64,000 nucleotides of DNA from UMGS1251 sp036666555 (GTDB lineage: Bacteria; Bacillota; Clostridia; Lachnospirales; Lachnospiraceae). The position numbers and the translations under genes are program-made. A model generated the notes under the pieces. It was not told where the DNA came from, searched no databases, and saw only the letters and a list, made by a program, of their open reading frames with translations. Within the stretch, counting starts at the first letter, position 1. Every line of letters begins with the position of its first letter. The stretch is from NCBI GenBank assembly GCA_036666555.1, contig JAVWVS010000008.1, positions 16,766-80,765 of the forward strand, written 5' to 3'. Positions 61,473 through 64,000 of the stretch are shown here, piece by piece.

Positions 61473-62144
61473 ATGGGATATAATATAGCAATTGATGGCC
61501 CGGCAGGCGCAGGTAAAAGCACCATTGCGAAGAGGGTCGCAAAAAAACTAGGGTATATTTACGTAGACACCGGAGCGATGTATCGGGCTATGGCAATTCA
61601 TTTTTTAAACCAAGGACTAAAACCCGAAGAAACAGAGCAAATCGTTGCAGCGTGTGAGACTGCCAATGTGACTATTTCTTATGAAAATGGCCTGCAGCAA
61701 GTATATTTAAACCAAGAAAATATAACAGCAAAGTTGCGGGATGAGGCGGTGGGAAATATGGCATCGCTTAGTTCGGCAATTCCGCAAGTGAGAGAAAAAC
61801 TTTTGGAATTGCAAAGAGGATTGGCCAAAAAAGAAAACGTTGTGATGGATGGAAGGGATATTGGAACACATGTACTTCCTTTTGCACAGGTGAAAATATA
61901 CTTAACTGCCAGCATTGAAACCCGTGCACAAAGAAGATATTTGGAATTGCAGCAGAAAGAAGAAGCTTGTGATTATGATAAAATTGCCCGTGATATTCAA
62001 GAACGGGATCAACGGGATATGAATCGTGAGACTGCCCCATTAAAACAAGCGGAGGATGCAATCTATATTGATTCTTCCCATATGACACTAAAAGAAGTGA
62101 CGGATGCAATTTTAAAAGTGTGTAAAATGGGCTGTAAATCGTAA
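61473..62144 (+). CDS. cmk: Cytidylate kinase
   Basis: Phosphorylates CMP and dCMP. The 223 residues begin MGYNIAIDGPAGAGKSTIAKRVAKKLGYIYVDTGAMYRAMA, containing the P-loop and the CMP-binding DTGAMYR. DGRDIGTHVLP and the LID arginines (RAQRRYLELQQK; RDQRDMNRETAPL) follow. The start follows the flavoprotein stop by eight bases; upstream in-frame codons lie inside that gene. Confidence 0.96.
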   Translation: MGYNIAIDGPAGAGKSTIAKRVAKKLGYIYVDTGAMYRAMAIHFLNQGLKPEETEQIVAACETANVTISYENGLQQVYLNQENITAKLRDEAVGNMASLSSAIPQVREKLLELQRGLAKKENVVMDGRDIGTHVLPFAQVKIYLTASIETRAQRRYLELQQKEEACDYDKIARDIQERDQRDMNRETAPLKQAEDAIYIDSSHMTLKEVTDAILKVCKMGCKS

Positions 62145-62175
62145 CAAAGAGATACAAAGTAAATGAGGAAAAAAG

Positions 62176-63054
62176 ATGGATATCAAACTTGCAAAAACAG
62201 CGGGATTTTGTTTTGGAGTAAAACGCGCAGTAGAAACGGTATATGAACAATTAAAAGAAAATAAGGAACAACAAATATATACCTATGGACCGATTATTCA
62301 TAACGAAGAAGTAATCAAAGATATGAAAAAAAAAGGAATCAAGGTGCTTTACACAGAAGAAGAGCTAAATGCCGTGAAAGAAGGAATTGTGATTATTCGT
62401 TCCCATGGAGTTTCTAAGGGTGTTTATGAGAAAATTAAAAAAAAGCCAATTGTTTGTATGGATGCAACCTGTCCTTTTGTGAAAAAAATCCACGAAATCG
62501 TGCAAAAAGAAAGTGAAGCGGGAAAGTATATTATCATTATTGGTGATGGCTCCCATCCAGAGGTAAAAGGAATCAAAGGGTGGGCAGGAGAGGATTCAGA
62601 GGTGATTCAAACAGCCGAAGAAGCAACTAAATTCCAAAATCTTTCCAAAAAAAAGATTTGCATTGTGGCACAGACGACATTTAATTACAATAAATTTGAA
62701 GATTTAGTTGAAATTATTTCGGAAAAGGGTTATGATGTAAGTGTTTTAAATACGATATGCAGTGCTACGAAGGAACGTCAGACAGAGGCGCGGTGCATTG
62801 CAGAAGAGGCAGAGGCTATGATTGTCATTGGTGACAAGCACAGTTCTAATACTCAAAAGCTATTTGAAATATGTAAAAAAGCATGTAACAATACGTACTA
62901 TATACAGACACTTGACGATTTGGATATGAATCAATTAAGGTCCGTGGAAACAGTAGGTATTACAGCAGGGGCATCCACGCCCAATAATATAATTGAGGAG
63001 GTTCAAAGCAATGTCAGAATTAACTTTCGAACAAATGTTAGAGGAGTCATTTAA
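62176..63054 (+). CDS. ispH: 4-hydroxy-3-methylbut-2-enyl diphosphate reductase
   Basis: 4Fe-4S enzyme, last step of the MEP pathway, making IPP and DMAPP. The 292 residues have the three cluster cysteines in AGFCFGVKRAVE (Cys12), DATCPFVKK and NTICSATKERQTEA, and the conserved SHG (RSHGV), GDGSHPEVKG and TAGASTPNNIIEEV. The gene continues 44 bases past the start of rpsA in another frame. Complements ispA and dxs elsewhere in the window. Confidence 0.96.
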   Translation: MDIKLAKTAGFCFGVKRAVETVYEQLKENKEQQIYTYGPIIHNEEVIKDMKKKGIKVLYTEEELNAVKEGIVIIRSHGVSKGVYEKIKKKPIVCMDATCPFVKKIHEIVQKESEAGKYIIIIGDGSHPEVKGIKGWAGEDSEVIQTAEEATKFQNLSKKKICIVAQTTFNYNKFEDLVEIISEKGYDVSVLNTICSATKERQTEARCIAEEAEAMIVIGDKHSSNTQKLFEICKKACNNTYYIQTLDDLDMNQLRSVETVGITAGASTPNNIIEEVQSNVRINFRTNVRGVI

Positions 63055-64000
63055 GACGATCCACAACGGAGAGGTTGTAGACGGAACAATTATCGATGTA
63101 AAACCCGATGAGATTATTTTAAACATCGGTTACAAAGCCGATGGAATTATTACCAGAAGCGAATATACAAATGAAACTAATGTAGATTTGACCACGCTTG
63201 TTTCTGTTGGTGACGCTATGACGGCAAAAGTTTTAAAAGTGAATGATGGAGAAGGACAGGTACTTTTAACTTATAAGAGACTGGCCGCAGAAAAAGGAAA
63301 CGAAAAATTAAAAGAAGCATTTGAGAACAAAGAAGTATTGAAAGCAACGGTTACACAGATTTTAGGTGGTGGATTAAGCGTTGTAGTAGACGAAGCAAGA
63401 GTCTTTATTCCTGCAAGTCTGGTATCAGATACTTACGAAAAAGATTTGGGCAAGTATCAAGGACAAGAAATTGAATTTGTAATTAGTGAGTTTAATCCAA
63501 GAAGAAATCGTGTGATTGGTGATAGAAGACAATTACTGGTTGCAGAAAGAGCCGTGAAACAAAAAGAATTGTTTGCGAAGCTGTGCGTTGGAGATAAGGT
63601 AGAAGGAATTGTTAAAAATGTAACTGACTTTGGTGCATTTATTGATTTAGGCGGAGTAGATGGATTACTTCATATTTCTGAGATGTCATGGGGCAGAGTG
63701 GAAAATCCTAAAAAAGTATTCCAAGTTGGAGACAAAGTAGAAGTTTTGGTAAAAGATATTAACGATACCAAAGTAGCGTTGAGTTTAAAATTCCCAGAGA
63801 CGAATCCATGGGCGAATGCTACTGACGAATATGCAGTTGGAACGATTATTGATGGAAGAGTAGCCAGAATGACAGATTTCGGTGCATTCGTAGAACTGGC
63901 ACCTGGAGTGGATGCATTACTTCATGTATCACAGATTTCAAAGGCGCATGTAGAAAAACCTTCTGATGTATTAAGCGTTGGTCAGGAGATTACAGCCAGA
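63011..64000 (+). CDS. rpsA: S1 RNA-binding domain protein, ribosomal protein S1 type (3' end beyond window)
   Basis: The first 330 codons are present and the gene runs off the window. Four S1-type domains are visible: GEVVDGTIIDVKPDEIILNI (about 20), VLKATVTQILGGGLSVVVDE (about 108), GDKVEGIVKNVTDFGAFIDLGG (about 196) and GTIIDGRVARMTDFGAFVEL (about 281). In clostridia such a protein is usually joined or adjacent to IspH. GAGGAGG (62995-63001) is nine bases before the ATG, inside ispH, and the two reading frames differ by one. Confidence 0.93.
   Translation, partial: MSELTFEQMLEESFKTIHNGEVVDGTIIDVKPDEIILNIGYKADGIITRSEYTNETNVDLTTLVSVGDAMTAKVLKVNDGEGQVLLTYKRLAAEKGNEKLKEAFENKEVLKATVTQILGGGLSVVVDEARVFIPASLVSDTYEKDLGKYQGQEIEFVISEFNPRRNRVIGDRRQLLVAERAVKQKELFAKLCVGDKVEGIVKNVTDFGAFIDLGGVDGLLHISEMSWGRVENPKKVFQVGDKVEVLVKDINDTKVALSLKFPETNPWANATDEYAVGTIIDGRVARMTDFGAFVELAPGVDALLHVSQISKAHVEKPSDVLSVGQEITAR

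Noticed and set aside
1..64000. CRISPR arrays, prophage, insertion sequences, tRNA and rRNA genes.
   Set aside because: I looked for regular repeats, transposase or integrase proteins, and RNA gene signatures on both strands and found none. Codon use looks even across the window, with no sign of recent transfer.

Overview
The window is chromosomal DNA from a low-G+C Gram-positive anaerobe. The gene set points to a spore-forming clostridium, most likely of the Lachnospiraceae. Evidence includes a full spoIIIA operon, spoIVB and spo0A, an oxygen-sensitive [FeFe] hydrogenase, an ispH/rpsA gene junction, Asp23-nusB-xseAB-ispA-dxs-tlyA-nadK-argR-recN in one run, and A/T-rich third codon positions. 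I see no prophage, insertion sequence, CRISPR array, rRNA or tRNA. Almost everything is core or conserved-accessory gene content, with genes closely packed and often overlapping by 1-50 bases.

Layout: pnp and a sugar O-acetyltransferase (82-2827); a minus-strand protein that I read as a divergent pentameric ligand-gated ion channel (2837-3928); spoIIIAA-AH (4108-8820); prfC and an Asp23 protein; the nusB-to-recN operon (11079-19509) combining RNA processing, DNA repair, isoprenoid precursors, NADP synthesis and arginine control; spoIVB and spo0A (19635-21635); glgA; metF, metH and a group-B-like [FeFe] hydrogenase (23194-28123); alaS and rpsU; a CmpB-type membrane protein; aspA divergent from a lysR-ybaK pair; a DUF1576 membrane protein; a CtpE-like P-type ATPase; nadA-nadB-nadC (38950-42021); two D,D-carboxypeptidases flanking a HAD phosphatase, a phosphoesterase and scpA-scpB (42091-47631); a 2-isopropylmalate synthase carrying a C-terminal AraC DNA-binding domain (47726-49714); Xaa-Pro aminopeptidase and a POT peptide transporter with a leader of about 475 nt (49758-53583); a five-gene biotin-dependent carboxyltransferase and sodium-pump cluster (53935-59167); and rpiR, a YhiN-type flavoprotein, cmk, ispH and the start of rpsA (59303-64000).

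How the genes fit together: the sporulation genes form an early-to-mid programme. Spo0A has a match to its own binding box upstream, SpoIIIA builds the channel between mother cell and forespore, SpoIVB signals across the same space, and one carboxypeptidase has a good sigma-E promoter match. The metabolic genes describe amino-acid and peptide fermentation (peptide import, proline-peptide cleavage, aspartate deamination), decarboxylation coupled to sodium export, de novo NAD and one-carbon/methionine metabolism.

The most notable items are the LeuA-AraC fusion, the ion-channel homologue, the internally duplicated DUF1576 protein, a perfect inverted repeat holding two opposed promoters between aspA and lysR, the unexplained long leader of the peptide transporter, and the combined 12S/5S carboxyltransferase plus sodium-pump cluster. 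All homology statements come from reading the sequence and from recalled family features; no database search was run.
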